In this document: piece by piece, positions 27,201 to 36,164 of the stretch | How the letters are laid out: each line of letters opens with the position of its first letter | Numbering within the stretch: the stretch's first letter is position 1 | Origin: Bacteroidia bacterium | GTDB lineage: Bacteria > Bacteroidota > Bacteroidia > J057 | Assembly: GCA_030430205.1 (NCBI GenBank) | Contig: JAUIGE010000018.1 | Location: 1-64,000 of the forward strand | Direction of reading: 5' to 3' | Length of the DNA stretch: 64,000 nucleotides | Made by a program: the position numbers and the translations under genes | Notes under the pieces: model-generated | Databases searched by the model: none | What the model was told of the DNA's origin: nothing | Seen by the model: the letters and a program-made list of their open reading frames with translations, nothing else

Positions 27201-28298
27201 TTAAGAATTATCTGAGATAATCCTATCAAAAAGTGCATTAAGCCCTTCGTTTAACAGAAAAGAGAGGTCCTCTTTCAGGGGAAAACCGCTAAAGGAATCT
27301 ATTTGTTCTAAGGCAGCCTGTAGATCCAGCTGTTCCTGCTGCTGAACCAGCGCGATTTTGCGCGCTGCCAGCCTTTGGGCAAGATATACTTGCTCTGTCT
27401 GCCCTGGTGTCGGGATCAAAATCAATTTTTGCTTACCCAATGCGGCATAATCCATCAGGCTGGAGTAGCCGGAGCGCGATACAATCACTTCCGCCTGTCG
27501 GCAGAGGCTGGCCAGCTCAGCCGACCCCAAAAAACTTATCGTAGTAAGTGTCCCCTTTTGTTGTCGGCGTATTTTCCCCGGCAGGCCCTGCACCAGTATA
27601 GCTTCCTGCGACAGCCTTCTTAGCTGCTTTCGGATTTTTTCCTCCAAAAGTGTACGCTGCGGTTCCAGCCCGGAAAGGATAACCAAAAGGGGGATTTTTT
27701 CAGCTAAATTAGCTGCCTGACCCTTCAAATGCGAAAGTGGCCCCATGAAGCGGAGCTTGGTCAGCTTTCTGATTTTTTCGGGAACCAACCCTCCCACCAA
27801 CTCATTTTTTCCAGGTGCATCGGGCACCCAGATTTCATCAAATCTACGGACAAAGTGCCACTGTCCCTGAAATAGCAAGGGCCGCAGCCAGGCCATGCCT
27901 GGCGGTGGCTGAATGGCGAGCTGATGCGCCATGAGGATGGAATGCAGCTCCGGATGCCACAGGCCCAGCCTGTGATCAGCAATCAGGGCATCCAGGGGAT
28001 GCCTTTGCAGATAGGCCCGCAGCCAGCGATGCTCGCTGCGGATGCTTCTGTATATCGGCAGCAACTGCCGCAGCATGGCTCCCGATTGGCTGTTTTTTGC
28101 GCTGTAGCGCAAGTTATAAGCAGGAAGCTCCAACGCTTCCAATGCAGGATAATGACCACTCAGCAGTTCCAAAGCCTGCCCTGAACTCGCCAATACCACC
28201 TCCGCTCCCCGGGCGAGTAGGGCGTCAATCAGCGGTATGCAGCGTGTCGCATGTCCAAGACCCCAGTCGAGGGGCGCGACCATGATTCGAGGAGTCAT
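27201..28298 (-). CDS. MurG-like (GT28-type) glycosyltransferase
   Basis: This 365-residue protein has an N-terminal Rossmann domain starting MTPRIMVAPLDWGLGHATRC, with the GLGHATR glycine loop of GT-B enzymes. The C-terminal donor-binding domain carries SRSGYSSLMDYAALGKQ and PTPGQTEQVYLAQRL, as in MurG and related UDP-GlcNAc transferases. It probably adds a sugar to a lipid-linked envelope glycan. MurG itself normally sits in a dcw cluster, which is absent here, so this is a paralogue. Its start codon lies 6 bp from a G-rich heptamer array. Confidence 0.8.
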   Translation of the reverse strand: MTPRIMVAPLDWGLGHATRCIPLIDALLARGAEVVLASSGQALELLSGHYPALEALELPAYNLRYSAKNSQSGAMLRQLLPIYRSIRSEHRWLRAYLQRHPLDALIADHRLGLWHPELHSILMAHQLAIQPPPGMAWLRPLLFQGQWHFVRRFDEIWVPDAPGKNELVGGLVPEKIRKLTKLRFMGPLSHLKGQAANLAEKIPLLVILSGLEPQRTLLEEKIRKQLRRLSQEAILVQGLPGKIRRQQKGTLTTISFLGSAELASLCRQAEVIVSRSGYSSLMDYAALGKQKLILIPTPGQTEQVYLAQRLAARKIALVQQQEQLDLQAALEQIDSFSGFPLKEDLSFLLNEGLNALFDRIISDNS

Positions 28299-28304
28299 GG
28301 GGAT

Positions 28305-28388
28305 GTTTTGGGTTTTGGGTTTCGGGTTTTGGGTTTCGGGTTTTGCGTTTCGGGTTTCGCGTTTCGGGTTTTGGGTTTTGGGTTTTGT
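28305..28388. repeat. G-rich heptanucleotide tandem repeat, 12 units (GTTTTGG family)
   Basis: Twelve 7-bp units in register (GTTTTGG, GTTTCGG and close variants) fill the space between the stop of the M28 peptidase gene (28399) and the start of the glycosyltransferase gene (28298). The plus strand has successive GGG runs spaced by four bases, the pattern of a G-quadruplex. The plus strand is the template strand for the flanking genes, so the transcript would carry the C-rich complement. Confidence 0.92.
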
Positions 28389-28398
28389 CTCGCCTCCC

Positions 28399-29703
28399 CT
28401 AAAACGCCTCCAAAAAGCGAATCAGAAGTTCTCTCACTTCTACGTATTTAGAGAATTGCAGATTCTCGGCATTGTCATAAATATCGTGGTAGTGTTTGGG
28501 GCCGCCCATGGTGAAGATAAAAAAGGCAGGCACGCCTTTGAGTACAAAGAAATAGTGGTCGCTATTGGGCGCGTTGGGGCGCGCTTTGACGGAAGGCACG
28601 GCCTTCAGTTCTTCATTCAGGGCGACGAGTCGCTCGTACAAAACAGGGTAATCTTTGCCACAAACCGCCATGATGCCGTCGACCCCATTGCCCATCAGGT
28701 CCAGGTTCAGCACAAACTTTGTTTTGCGAAGCTCTACCAAAGGGTCTTTTTCTACATAGTATTGCGATCCTTTCAGGCCGCATTCCTCCGCGCCAAAGCC
28801 TATGAACAGCATGGAAAACTTAGGTTTATGTTTGCTGAAATATTCCGCCATCGACAGCAGCATCACGGTGCCGGAGGCGTTGTCATTTGCGCCGGTAAAG
28901 TAGGCGCCACTGTAGGTGCCGAGGTGGTCATAATGCGCACTGACGATGATAAAGCTGTCAGGCTTTTCGCTTCCCCGCAGCATAGCTGCGACATTTTGGG
29001 TCCCGATGGTCGTGACGCCCGCCTCTATTTTGAGGGTGATTTTTTTGATTTTGGAAGGCATATTGTCTTCCTGTAGCTCGATGATCGGGATGGGGGCGGC
29101 CTCGCCGCCAAAGGCGGCGGTGAGCTTGCTGCGCAAGATGATGATGCCCGCCGGGCGATAGCCCATCATCGCCTGGATCTTACTCAGGTCGCTGCTACGC
29201 TCTGCGTAGGCTTTTTTCTTTTCAGCATCTTTGCTGATTTTCTCGGGAAGGCCTTCCCGAAACATGACCACCTTGCCTTCGATAGAAGGCCTGGCTTCCA
29301 GACCATATTTGCAATCCACCACCTTGACATCCGTGAGCTGGCCACCACCGCTGAAGCGGCTGATGATGAAATCGCGCCCGGCTTCCAGCTTTTTTCCACT
29401 TAGCTCCACGCTTGCTTCGCGCACCAGGTTGATCTGCATCTCAAAAGGCTGCAGGTAGCTGCGCCTGCCCAGCCCGTCGTAGGCTGCTGCCTGCAGCCCC
29501 ATTTGATTGAAGCGTTTGGCCAGGTAGTCAGCGGCCTTTTTGTGGCCGCCATTCAGATAACCCCGCCCCGCAAACTCCTGAGAAGTCAGCACGGCGAGTT
29601 CCTTACGCGCCTTTCGGAGCAGGCTATCCGGAGATTCCAGCGTTTGGGCAGACATGCAGGAAAATAGAAAGATACAGGCAGAAAAAAGAATGAATCGGTT
29701 CAT
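28399..29703 (-). CDS. M28-family aminopeptidase with PA-type insert
   Basis: The 434-residue protein starts with a signal sequence (MNRFILFSACIFLFSCMSAQ; the Cys could also make it a lipoprotein). A PA-like domain lies at about 110-220. The M28 zinc site follows: SAHYDHLG, TGANDNASG, GAEECGLKGS, a DLMGNG-type Asp and a late His in NSDHYF. It should be a periplasmic or surface aminopeptidase acting on peptides, fitting the protease-rich surroundings. The DNA holds an 18-bp perfect palindrome (29243-29260) and CGCCGCC-AAA-GGCGGCG (29103-29119). Confidence 0.87.
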   Translation of the reverse strand: MNRFILFSACIFLFSCMSAQTLESPDSLLRKARKELAVLTSQEFAGRGYLNGGHKKAADYLAKRFNQMGLQAAAYDGLGRRSYLQPFEMQINLVREASVELSGKKLEAGRDFIISRFSGGGQLTDVKVVDCKYGLEARPSIEGKVVMFREGLPEKISKDAEKKKAYAERSSDLSKIQAMMGYRPAGIIILRSKLTAAFGGEAAPIPIIELQEDNMPSKIKKITLKIEAGVTTIGTQNVAAMLRGSEKPDSFIIVSAHYDHLGTYSGAYFTGANDNASGTVMLLSMAEYFSKHKPKFSMLFIGFGAEECGLKGSQYYVEKDPLVELRKTKFVLNLDLMGNGVDGIMAVCGKDYPVLYERLVALNEELKAVPSVKARPNAPNSDHYFFVLKGVPAFFIFTMGGPKHYHDIYDNAENLQFSKYVEVRELLIRFLEAF

Positions 29704-29724
29704 GATTGCTGTGTTTCGGGTGGG

Positions 29725-30522
29725 TCAGAGATTATCGGAAGATTGATGCTTCAATCGCTCAATAAATTTCTCCACATTAAATTTGATGTCATCTTCGCCC
29801 ACCTGGTCAAAAGGATTTTCCAAATGCTCCTGGATATTTTCCAGGCTTACCAGGATCATTGTGAGCAGGATCGGGATGACATACTGCAAGCCCCAGGACA
29901 TTTCCGCAGCGATATAGGCAAAATAGGGTCCGTAGACAATCGGAAGAATCTTGATAAAAAGTGCGCTAAAAGCCCTGAGCGTACGCGGTGTGCGGTATTG
30001 GTAAATGTGTTTGATAGATTCAAAGGAGATCATCATCTTTTGCAAATACTGATTTGTACGGGAGCATTCGCCAGCAGATAAGCCTTCCTCTCTCAATTCT
30101 TCTTTGATATAAAGAGAGAAATCCGAAAAATTATCATAAATCCTCTCTTCGTTTTTGATCAAATCAGTCTTAGGGTCGGTAAACATCACCCGCAGGTTGT
30201 CGAAAAAATCATGGATGATCAGGACGACTTTGTCAATGTTCTCAGGCTTGGGATTGTCCAGCCAGTCCCTGGCGACAAAATAAATCGAGCGTAAATAGCC
30301 TTTGATAGCAGCATACTCCCTCAGGGCAGCTTCCCTGCGCTTATACGCACCACCAATCGAAAAAACAATCGGAAATATAATGGCGGTCGCCACCAGCGTC
30401 AGCGGAAACTCCGCTGTAAACTGATAATGGATGCAAATGGCCGTAGAAGCCACCGCCAGGCTGGAAATGATTAAGGTTTGCAGATTTACAATGAGGAGAA
30501 ATCTTCGAATGTATTGCTTCAT
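29725..30522 (-). CDS. Bestrophin-like anion channel
   Basis: This 265-residue membrane protein has hydrophobic helices near residues 12-32, 38-58, 185-205 and 210-230. A C-terminal segment (LENIQEHLENPFDQVGEDDI) matches the bestrophin signature (E-x-PF...D). Bestrophins form pentameric chloride or other anion channels in the inner membrane. The distance of 21 bp to the downstream M28 gene suggests co-transcription, without an obvious functional link. Confidence 0.72.
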   Translation of the reverse strand: MKQYIRRFLLIVNLQTLIISSLAVASTAICIHYQFTAEFPLTLVATAIIFPIVFSIGGAYKRREAALREYAAIKGYLRSIYFVARDWLDNPKPENIDKVVLIIHDFFDNLRVMFTDPKTDLIKNEERIYDNFSDFSLYIKEELREEGLSAGECSRTNQYLQKMMISFESIKHIYQYRTPRTLRAFSALFIKILPIVYGPYFAYIAAEMSWGLQYVIPILLTMILVSLENIQEHLENPFDQVGEDDIKFNVEKFIERLKHQSSDNL

Positions 30523-30635
30523 GAGTGAGAGAAAATAGGTGGCACTTGATGGAGATGTTCAATTTGATACAAATCTATCAAGTCTGGGGGAGGATTCGCA
30601 AACATTCATTTTGAAAATGATACTCCTTTTATCAA

Positions 30636-30902
30636 TACAGGACAATTTTTCAGGAAAGTCCCCCAAAGTCCCGAAGGGACGCCATATTCAGCATGGGGCG
30701 AAGCCCCATGAAGGTAAACGCCCCCAATAGAAGTCCTGAAAGGACGGCATATCTTAGGAAGCCATAGCTAATATATCGCCCTTTCAGGGCTTTAAGACCT
30801 GGTGTGAATCGAATGATCGGGCTTTGCCCGATCGTAGTATATAGCGTCCTTTCAGGACTTTGAGGATGTTTATTATTCATGACTTTCATTTTTTGTCCTG
30901 TA
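30636..30902. mobile_element. MITE-like element with 10-bp TIRs and REP-like hairpins
   Basis: TACAGGACAA (30636-30645) is repeated in inverted form as TTGTCCTGTA (30893-30902). The 14-bp direct repeat ACTCCTTTTATCAA abuts the left end (30622-30635) and lies 5 bp beyond the right end (30908-30921). Inside are six perfect hairpins: GTCCC-GAA-GGGAC (30668-30680), CATGGGGC-GAA-GCCCCATG (30692-30710), GTCCT-GAA-AGGAC (30733-30745), GCCCT-TTC-AGGGC (30778-30790), GATCGGGC-TTT-GCCCGATC (30815-30833) and GTCCT-TTC-AGGAC (30846-30858). There is no reading frame, so it would need a transposase encoded elsewhere. It fills the 490-bp gap upstream of the bestrophin-like gene. Confidence 0.72.
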
Positions 30903-31012
30903 CTAAGACTCCTTTTATCAAATATGAAGGGAGTAAAAAAACAGGAGGATATGAAATCTTAGAAAGCTATAGAGATATCCTTGATAAAATGATTGCACGA
31001 TAAATTACACCC

Positions 31013-33418
31013 CTACCGCCGAATCTCAACCCCCAATTCCCCTTCCAACAGCATATACACCCGCTGGGTGATCTTCTCCGCAGCCTTATCCTCAATGGTC
31101 TTCTTATCATCGCGCAGCTCGATGGAGACGAGGTAAGACTTCTTCCCTTCGGGAATATTCTTGCCTTTGAAGACATCGTGCAGGTCGATGCTGCGGATCA
31201 TTTTGGGGTTGGCCTGCTGGATCAGGCGATGGATAGATGAGAAGCTCACATCCTCATCCATGATCATGCTGATATCGCGGCGTGTGCCGGGGAACTGCGG
31301 GATCGGCTGAAATTGGGGTTGTGAGCGGAAGTAAAGCTTCAGCAAAGCCTGAAAATCAGCAAATAGGTAGTAAACCTCATTTTTGAGGCCGTACTGCTCT
31401 GTCCAATCCGCGTTTACGCGGCCATACTGCAAGACGGTTTCCGTCTTGTCGACCACCAGCTTCAGCCCGAAATCAAATTCGGGATGATCGCTCTCTTCGA
31501 GTTCGCCGCTGAAGCCAAACCATTGCTGGAGGCGCTCGACCTCTTTGGTCAGGCTATAGAGGCTGACATTTTTGGCTGGGCCGGTCCAGTGCATGGGCGC
31601 TTTTTTGCCCGTGACAGCCATGGCGAGCCATGCTTTTTCGTCATAGCCATCTCCCGCTTTCCAATACGTTTTGCCAAACTCATAGAAAGCCAAATCTTCA
31701 TTTTGGCGGTTTTGGTTGTGGCGGATGCTATCCAGGAAGCCTGGAAGCAGGCTTTGGCGCAGGATACCCAGCTCCTCGCTGAGCGGATTGACCAATGCGA
31801 TCGCCTGATCATCTCCCAGATTTTTGTTGATCAGAGAGTTGTTCATGATCTCAAAAAAGCCGTTGGCGCTGAGGTAGTCAGCATAACGCTGACGCACGAT
31901 ATGCTCGTCCTGATAAGGCTTATAGCTCAGCGTTTGGCTGATGGAAGGCGAGGGCGCTATGTTGTCGTAGCCGTAGATACGCAGGATTTCTTCCTGCACA
32001 TCCTGGGCGCGTGTCACATCCACCCGATAAGGTGGAATGCGCAAATGCAGAGTATCCCCATCAGCATCTTCTTTCACCTCTATTTCAAGTAAATGCAGGA
32101 TCTCAAGGATACGCGCTTGGCCGATCTCTACTCCGATGATGCTATGGGTACGCTTCACCGAAAGCTCAACCTCATGGTGGGGAAACTCCCCCACGATCTG
32201 ATCTGAAACCTCCGAAGGCGTGCCGCCTGCAATCTCCAAGATCATGCCTGCTGCGCGCAAAAGCGCCGTTTCAGTCATGTGCGGGTCTGCACCCCGCTCA
32301 AAGCGAAAAGAAGAATCGCTGTGGATACCCAGCCTTTTGGCTTGCTTGCGCACCGTGCCCGCATCAAAATAGGCGGACTCGAGGAATACATTTTGGGTCT
32401 CCATGGTCACGCTGGACTTGAGGCCGCCCATGGTACCGGCGATACAGCGCGGCTGCTCGGCGTCACATATCAGCAAATCAGAATGTGCTTTGAGTTCGCG
32501 CTCTTCGCCGTCAAGTGTAGTATATTTCATGTCCGCTTCGAGCGTACGCACGATGATCTGCTGCCCGATCAGCTGATCGGCATCGAAGGCGTGCATGGGC
32601 TGCCCCAGTTCATGGAGGACATAATTGGTAATATCTACGATGTTGTTGCGTGGGCGAAGGCCGAGGCTTTCGAGCCGCTGCTTCAGCCATTCGGGGCTTT
32701 CCGTGACCTTCACTTTGGCGATATACATGGAAGTATAGCGCTTGCATTTCTCCTTGTCAGCGATGGTGACAGGGATAGGGTTTTTGCCGGAAAGATTTTC
32801 TTTCTTCAGCTTGATCTCTGGCAAATGGGCTTTTTTACCCCAAAAAGCAGCCAGGTCCCGCGCCACGCCATAGTGCGAGGCTGCATCTATGCGGTTGGGA
32901 GTCAGGTCAACTTCGATGATATAATCTTCTTCAACCTGGTATATTTGGTTAAAAGGCGTGCCTGCCTGGATGGCGGCATCCAGAACCATGATGCCTTCAT
33001 GGTTGTGACCGATGCCGAGTTCATCTTCTGCGCAGATCATGCCGAGGGAGACTTCTCCCCGGATTTTGCCTTTTTTGATTTTGAGAGGCTCTGTCGTATC
33101 GACAGGGTACAGGCTTGTGCCGACGGTGGCGACGGCTACTTTCTGGCCTTCGGCCACATTGGGCGCTCCGCAAACGATGCTGAGAGGCTCAGCCTCTCCG
33201 ATATGTACTTCGCAGACGCGCAGGCGGTCGGCATTGGGGTGCTGTCTCACAGAAAGTACATGGCCTACTACTACGCCTTCAAAGTTGCCTTCCACTCCGC
33301 CCATTTTTTCCGCTTTGCCCTCTGTCTCCAGGCCCAGCATGGTCAGCACATCTGCCAGATCATCTGCAGACATATCAAAATCGACGTAGTTTTTCAGCCA
33401 GTTGTATGAAATCTTCAT
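31013..33418 (-). CDS. pheT: Phenylalanine--tRNA ligase beta subunit
   Basis: The 801-residue protein has the full PheT order: start MKISYNWLKNYVDF, a tRNA-binding OB domain (about 40-150), the B3/B4 editing domain (about 210-400), B5 (about 405-480), the catalytic-like core, and a C-terminal ferredoxin-fold anticodon-binding domain (about 705-801). It pairs with PheS (not in this window) to charge tRNA-Phe. The ATG at 33418 was chosen because the family starts with MKIS; the frame upstream adds 17 unrelated residues. An 8-bp hairpin (CAAGACGG-TTT-CCGTCTTG, 31430-31448) lies in the anticodon-side part. Confidence 0.96.
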   Translation of the reverse strand: MKISYNWLKNYVDFDMSADDLADVLTMLGLETEGKAEKMGGVEGNFEGVVVGHVLSVRQHPNADRLRVCEVHIGEAEPLSIVCGAPNVAEGQKVAVATVGTSLYPVDTTEPLKIKKGKIRGEVSLGMICAEDELGIGHNHEGIMVLDAAIQAGTPFNQIYQVEEDYIIEVDLTPNRIDAASHYGVARDLAAFWGKKAHLPEIKLKKENLSGKNPIPVTIADKEKCKRYTSMYIAKVKVTESPEWLKQRLESLGLRPRNNIVDITNYVLHELGQPMHAFDADQLIGQQIIVRTLEADMKYTTLDGEERELKAHSDLLICDAEQPRCIAGTMGGLKSSVTMETQNVFLESAYFDAGTVRKQAKRLGIHSDSSFRFERGADPHMTETALLRAAGMILEIAGGTPSEVSDQIVGEFPHHEVELSVKRTHSIIGVEIGQARILEILHLLEIEVKEDADGDTLHLRIPPYRVDVTRAQDVQEEILRIYGYDNIAPSPSISQTLSYKPYQDEHIVRQRYADYLSANGFFEIMNNSLINKNLGDDQAIALVNPLSEELGILRQSLLPGFLDSIRHNQNRQNEDLAFYEFGKTYWKAGDGYDEKAWLAMAVTGKKAPMHWTGPAKNVSLYSLTKEVERLQQWFGFSGELEESDHPEFDFGLKLVVDKTETVLQYGRVNADWTEQYGLKNEVYYLFADFQALLKLYFRSQPQFQPIPQFPGTRRDISMIMDEDVSFSSIHRLIQQANPKMIRSIDLHDVFKGKNIPEGKKSYLVSIELRDDKKTIEDKAAEKITQRVYMLLEGELGVEIRR

Positions 33419-33582
33419 AAGGATATATTGAAAGAGGGGCAAATTTAGGAAAAAAGCTGTATAGTTCATGGCCTGGAAAAGCCTTCCTAAATTTTCTTCA
33501 AAAAGGATCGTTGTAAATTCGGGACAGTTTTTGCTGTATACCCGTATAAGCTTTTCATCCAGCTATCAATCCTTAAAAAATC

Positions 33583-34071
33583 ATGAATAAAAAGCCATTT
33601 CTTACAATATGTTGTTTCGTCTTTCTTCTCTTCGCCTGCCAAATTGCCATCGGGCAACCCGGAAGTGAGAAAAAGGAAAATAAAAACACCAATGCTGACG
33701 GGAGTTATAGCGTGCAAAAAATAGAGAAAGGCTCCCAATTGATCCCCAAGGCGCTGGGAGGAGGAGAAGCGCCCGCCAATTCACTGATGATCGTCAGCCC
33801 CAGCTGGCGTGGTGGCAAGGAGGTCACACCTCAGGCCCTCGGCGTAGACAACCTGCTTCCAGCCCGCTGGCTTGACAAGGAGCATTTTTTGTTTTTGGGA
33901 ACCGATGCCGTTGATATACAGGACTATTTCATATACTTCTCTGGGGATGACAAAATTTACAAATGTGATTTTGCCGTAGGCGAAAAAATCGGCTACAGTG
34001 ATTTTGAGGAGGGCAAAACATTTGAATTCACCATAGAGAATGAAATAATTACGGATTTTCGGGTGAAGTAA
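33583..34071 (+). CDS. Small secreted or lipoprotein of unknown function
   Basis: This 162-residue product has an N-terminal hydrophobic signal containing LLFACQ, which could be read either as a lipobox or as a plain signal peptide. The mature part has a charged linker and one small beta-rich domain (about 60-162). The family is not recognised. The last 23 bases overlap the convergent epimerase gene. It stands alone on its strand. Confidence 0.65.
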   Translation: MNKKPFLTICCFVFLLFACQIAIGQPGSEKKENKNTNADGSYSVQKIEKGSQLIPKALGGGEAPANSLMIVSPSWRGGKEVTPQALGVDNLLPARWLDKEHFLFLGTDAVDIQDYFIYFSGDDKIYKCDFAVGEKIGYSDFEEGKTFEFTIENEIITDFRVK

Positions 34072-35065
34072 AAAGTTGTTGAAAATACGCCACTGTCAGA
34101 CCCAAACCATCTTCGAAAGAATACAAAGGCTCATATCCCATGAGCCTTTTTGCTTTTGAGATATCTGCCCACGAATGCGGAATATCAGCAGGCCTTTGCG
34201 GCTTAAACAAGGGTTCCAGCTGTGATCCGAGCCGTTTTTGGATGGCATCAAAGAGAGCCAATACGCTGTATTGCTGTCCATAGGCGACATTGAAGATTTC
34301 TCCGAAAGCTTCCTCCCGCTCCGTTAACATCGCTTTTACATTCGCCTGCACCACATTTTCCACATAGGTAAAGTCCCTTGTCTGGCTGCCATCCCCATGT
34401 ATGGCGGGTTGCTTCCCTTCGAGCATCTGTTGGATAAACAAAGGCACCACTGCGGCATAGGGGCCCTGGGGGTCCTGATACGGCCCAAAAACATTGAAAT
34501 AGCGTAAGCCGATCAATTTGAGCTGGTAGAGCTCTGCGAATACGTGGGCGTAGAGCTCGTTGGTGTATTTGGAAACAGCGTAGGGCGAAAGCTGCCTTCC
34601 GATCTGGTTTTCCCTTTTGGGCAAAGTAAGGTCGTCTCCATAGACGGAGGAAGAGGAGGCAAAAACAAAACGTGAAACCGCGGCATCCCGCGCTGCCATC
34701 AGCATATTCACAAAGCCTCCGGCATTGATGTCATGGGTCGTAACGGGATCGTGTACCGATCGGGGAATGGCGCCCAGCGCCGCCTGGTGGGAGACGATGT
34801 CCATGCCTTCGCAGGCCTGCCTGCAAGTCGCTTGCGAGCGAATATCCCCTTCGATAAACTCAAAATTGGGAAGGCCTTCATAGGCCTGAAGGCGCTGACG
34901 ATCTCCTGTCAATAAATTGTCGAGCACCCTGACACGAGCTGCGCCATGCCTCAGCAAATAAGCAACCAGGTTGGAGCCGATAAAGCCGGCTCCTCCCGTC
35001 ACCAGAAAATGCAGTTTGTGAATAGATTTGTCGTGGTAGACTGTTTGGTACATGGCATCTAGCAT
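34049..35065 (-). CDS. UDP-sugar 4-epimerase (WbpP/GalE-like SDR)
   Basis: An extended SDR with TGGAGFIGSN (NAD-binding glycine motif) near the start, SSSSVYGD, the catalytic YxxxK in SPYAVSKYTNE, and RYFNVFGPYQDPQGPYAAV, the signature of UDP-N-acetylglucosamine 4-epimerases of the WbpP group. It should supply UDP-GalNAc or a similar sugar for surface glycans. The open frame reaches 35137, but that extension is encoded by the mscL terminator hairpin, so I start at ATG 35065; ATG 35053 is equally plausible. Confidence 0.85.
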   Translation of the reverse strand: MLDAMYQTVYHDKSIHKLHFLVTGGAGFIGSNLVAYLLRHGAARVRVLDNLLTGDRQRLQAYEGLPNFEFIEGDIRSQATCRQACEGMDIVSHQAALGAIPRSVHDPVTTHDINAGGFVNMLMAARDAAVSRFVFASSSSVYGDDLTLPKRENQIGRQLSPYAVSKYTNELYAHVFAELYQLKLIGLRYFNVFGPYQDPQGPYAAVVPLFIQQMLEGKQPAIHGDGSQTRDFTYVENVVQANVKAMLTEREEAFGEIFNVAYGQQYSVLALFDAIQKRLGSQLEPLFKPQRPADIPHSWADISKAKRLMGYEPLYSFEDGLGLTVAYFQQLFTSPENP

Positions 35066-35102
35066 GCTCCAAAGATAGGAATTGGGCAGGAGACACAAAC
35101 AA

Positions 35103-35134
35103 AAAAGGAGAAGCCATTGCTGCCTTCTCCTTTT
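35103..35134 (-). terminator. Terminator of mscL
   Basis: AAAAGGAGAAG (35103-35113) pairs with CTTCTCCTTTT (35124-35134), giving an 11-bp stem with A and T flanks. It lies 19 bp beyond the mscL stop codon and rules out the longest frame of the epimerase gene. Confidence 0.85.
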
Positions 35135-35152
35135 CATGCTAAGTCCTTGAAT

Positions 35153-35557
35153 TTACTGATTCTTCAATAAATCACGGATTTCGCTCAACAGTTTTTCTTC
35201 ATTGGAGGGCTCGGGTGGAGCTGCAGGGGCCGCAGGGGCCTCTTCCTCTTTTTTCTGGGTGCGGTTGTAAGCTTTGATCACCATGAAAATGGCAAAAGCT
35301 ACAATCACAAAGTCAACGATATTTTGAATAAAAATACCCAGATTCATGGTGACGGCAGCTGTTTCGCCAACCGCTTCTTTGAGTGTAATGACGATGTCTG
35401 TAAAATTGACATCTCCCATCAGCATGCCGATGGGCGGCATCAAAATGTCTTTTACAAAAGACGAGACGATCTTACCAAAGGCAGCGCCTATGATCACAGC
35501 CACTGCGAGGTCCAGTATGTTGCCTCGCATAATAAAGGATTTGAATTCTTTCATCAT
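35153..35557 (-). CDS. mscL: Large-conductance mechanosensitive channel
   Basis: The 134-residue protein is a complete MscL: the N-terminal helix [20 protein letters not shown] leads into TM1 (about 15-45) with the gate glycine/alanine pattern, then a short periplasmic loop, TM2 (about 72-95), and a C-terminal Ala/Pro/Glu linker plus amphipathic bundle (ending [12 protein letters not shown]). It is the emergency valve that opens under osmotic downshock. It is divergent from aroQ and transcribed alone, ending at the hairpin at 35103-35134. Confidence 0.96.
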   Translation of the reverse strand: MMKEFKSFIMRGNILDLAVAVIIGAAFGKIVSSFVKDILMPPIGMLMGDVNFTDIVITLKEAVGETAAVTMNLGIFIQNIVDFVIVAFAIFMVIKAYNRTQKKEEEAPAAPAAPPEPSNEEKLLSEIRDLLKNQ

Positions 35558-35698
35558 AATTAATCGGAGTTAAGTTAAAGGAGGGAAAAATGTGTTTTTC
35601 TGAAAAGAATATCCCAAAATAATGGATTTTATCCTAAGGTGATAATTTAAACAATCCTTTAGATGCAACTTATTTCCAGAGGTAACTCAACAATTGCA

Positions 35699-35706
35699 TA
35701 TTTTTG
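35699..35706 (+). promoter_or_regulatory. Candidate -7 box for aroQ
   Basis: TATTTTTG fits the TAnnTTTG consensus of Bacteroidota promoters and lies 18 bases before the aroQ ATG. No convincing -33 box was seen, so this is tentative. Confidence 0.3.
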
Positions 35707-35724
35707 GCAGAAGAAAAGAAATTC

Positions 35725-36144
35725 ATGAAAATACTGATCATCAACGGCCCCAACCTGAATCTGCTCGGAAGCCGGGAACCCGAAATATATGGCAAGCAAA
35801 GCCTGGAGGATATTTTGACGGAGCTCAGGCAGCGCTTTTCGGAAGTACAGATTCTTCATTTTCAATCCAATCACGAAGGTGAAATCATAGACCGTATTCA
35901 GCAGGCGATGGAGGAAGAGCTGGATGGCTTAATCATCAATGCAGGTGCATTTACGCATTATAGCCACGCCATAGCAGATGCACTTCGGGCGCTCGACCTC
36001 CCCAAAATAGAAGTACATATCTCTCATATCTTCAGCCGTGAGCTCTTTCGGCAGACATCTGTCCTGGCTCCTGCCTGTGATGGGATGATCTGTGGATTGG
36101 GGGTAAAAGGCTATGGATTAGCTATTCAGTCGATGAGAGATTGA
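35725..36144 (+). CDS. aroQ: 3-dehydroquinate dehydratase, type II
   Basis: This 139-residue enzyme has the type II signature MKILIINGPNLNLLGSREP at the start and the active-site tyrosine in EPEIYGKQ. The other conserved blocks are FQSNHEGEIIDRIQ, INAGAFTHYSHAIADA and EVHISHIFSRE. It forms a cytoplasmic dodecamer that converts 3-dehydroquinate to 3-dehydroshikimate in the shikimate pathway. The ATG at 35725 matches the family start exactly; an upstream frame extension was discarded. Confidence 0.96.
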   Translation: MKILIINGPNLNLLGSREPEIYGKQSLEDILTELRQRFSEVQILHFQSNHEGEIIDRIQQAMEEELDGLIINAGAFTHYSHAIADALRALDLPKIEVHISHIFSRELFRQTSVLAPACDGMICGLGVKGYGLAIQSMRD

Positions 36145-36164
36145 GGATAGGCACTGCGCCCTGC

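Noticed and set aside
27201-28298. murG
   Set aside because: The fold agrees, but the gene is not in a cell-wall cluster and lacks enough MurG-specific motifs to assign the symbol.
35066-35137. Signal-like N-terminal extension of the epimerase
   Set aside because: The extension is translated from the mscL terminator hairpin, and the epimerase is a cytoplasmic SDR with no need of a signal.
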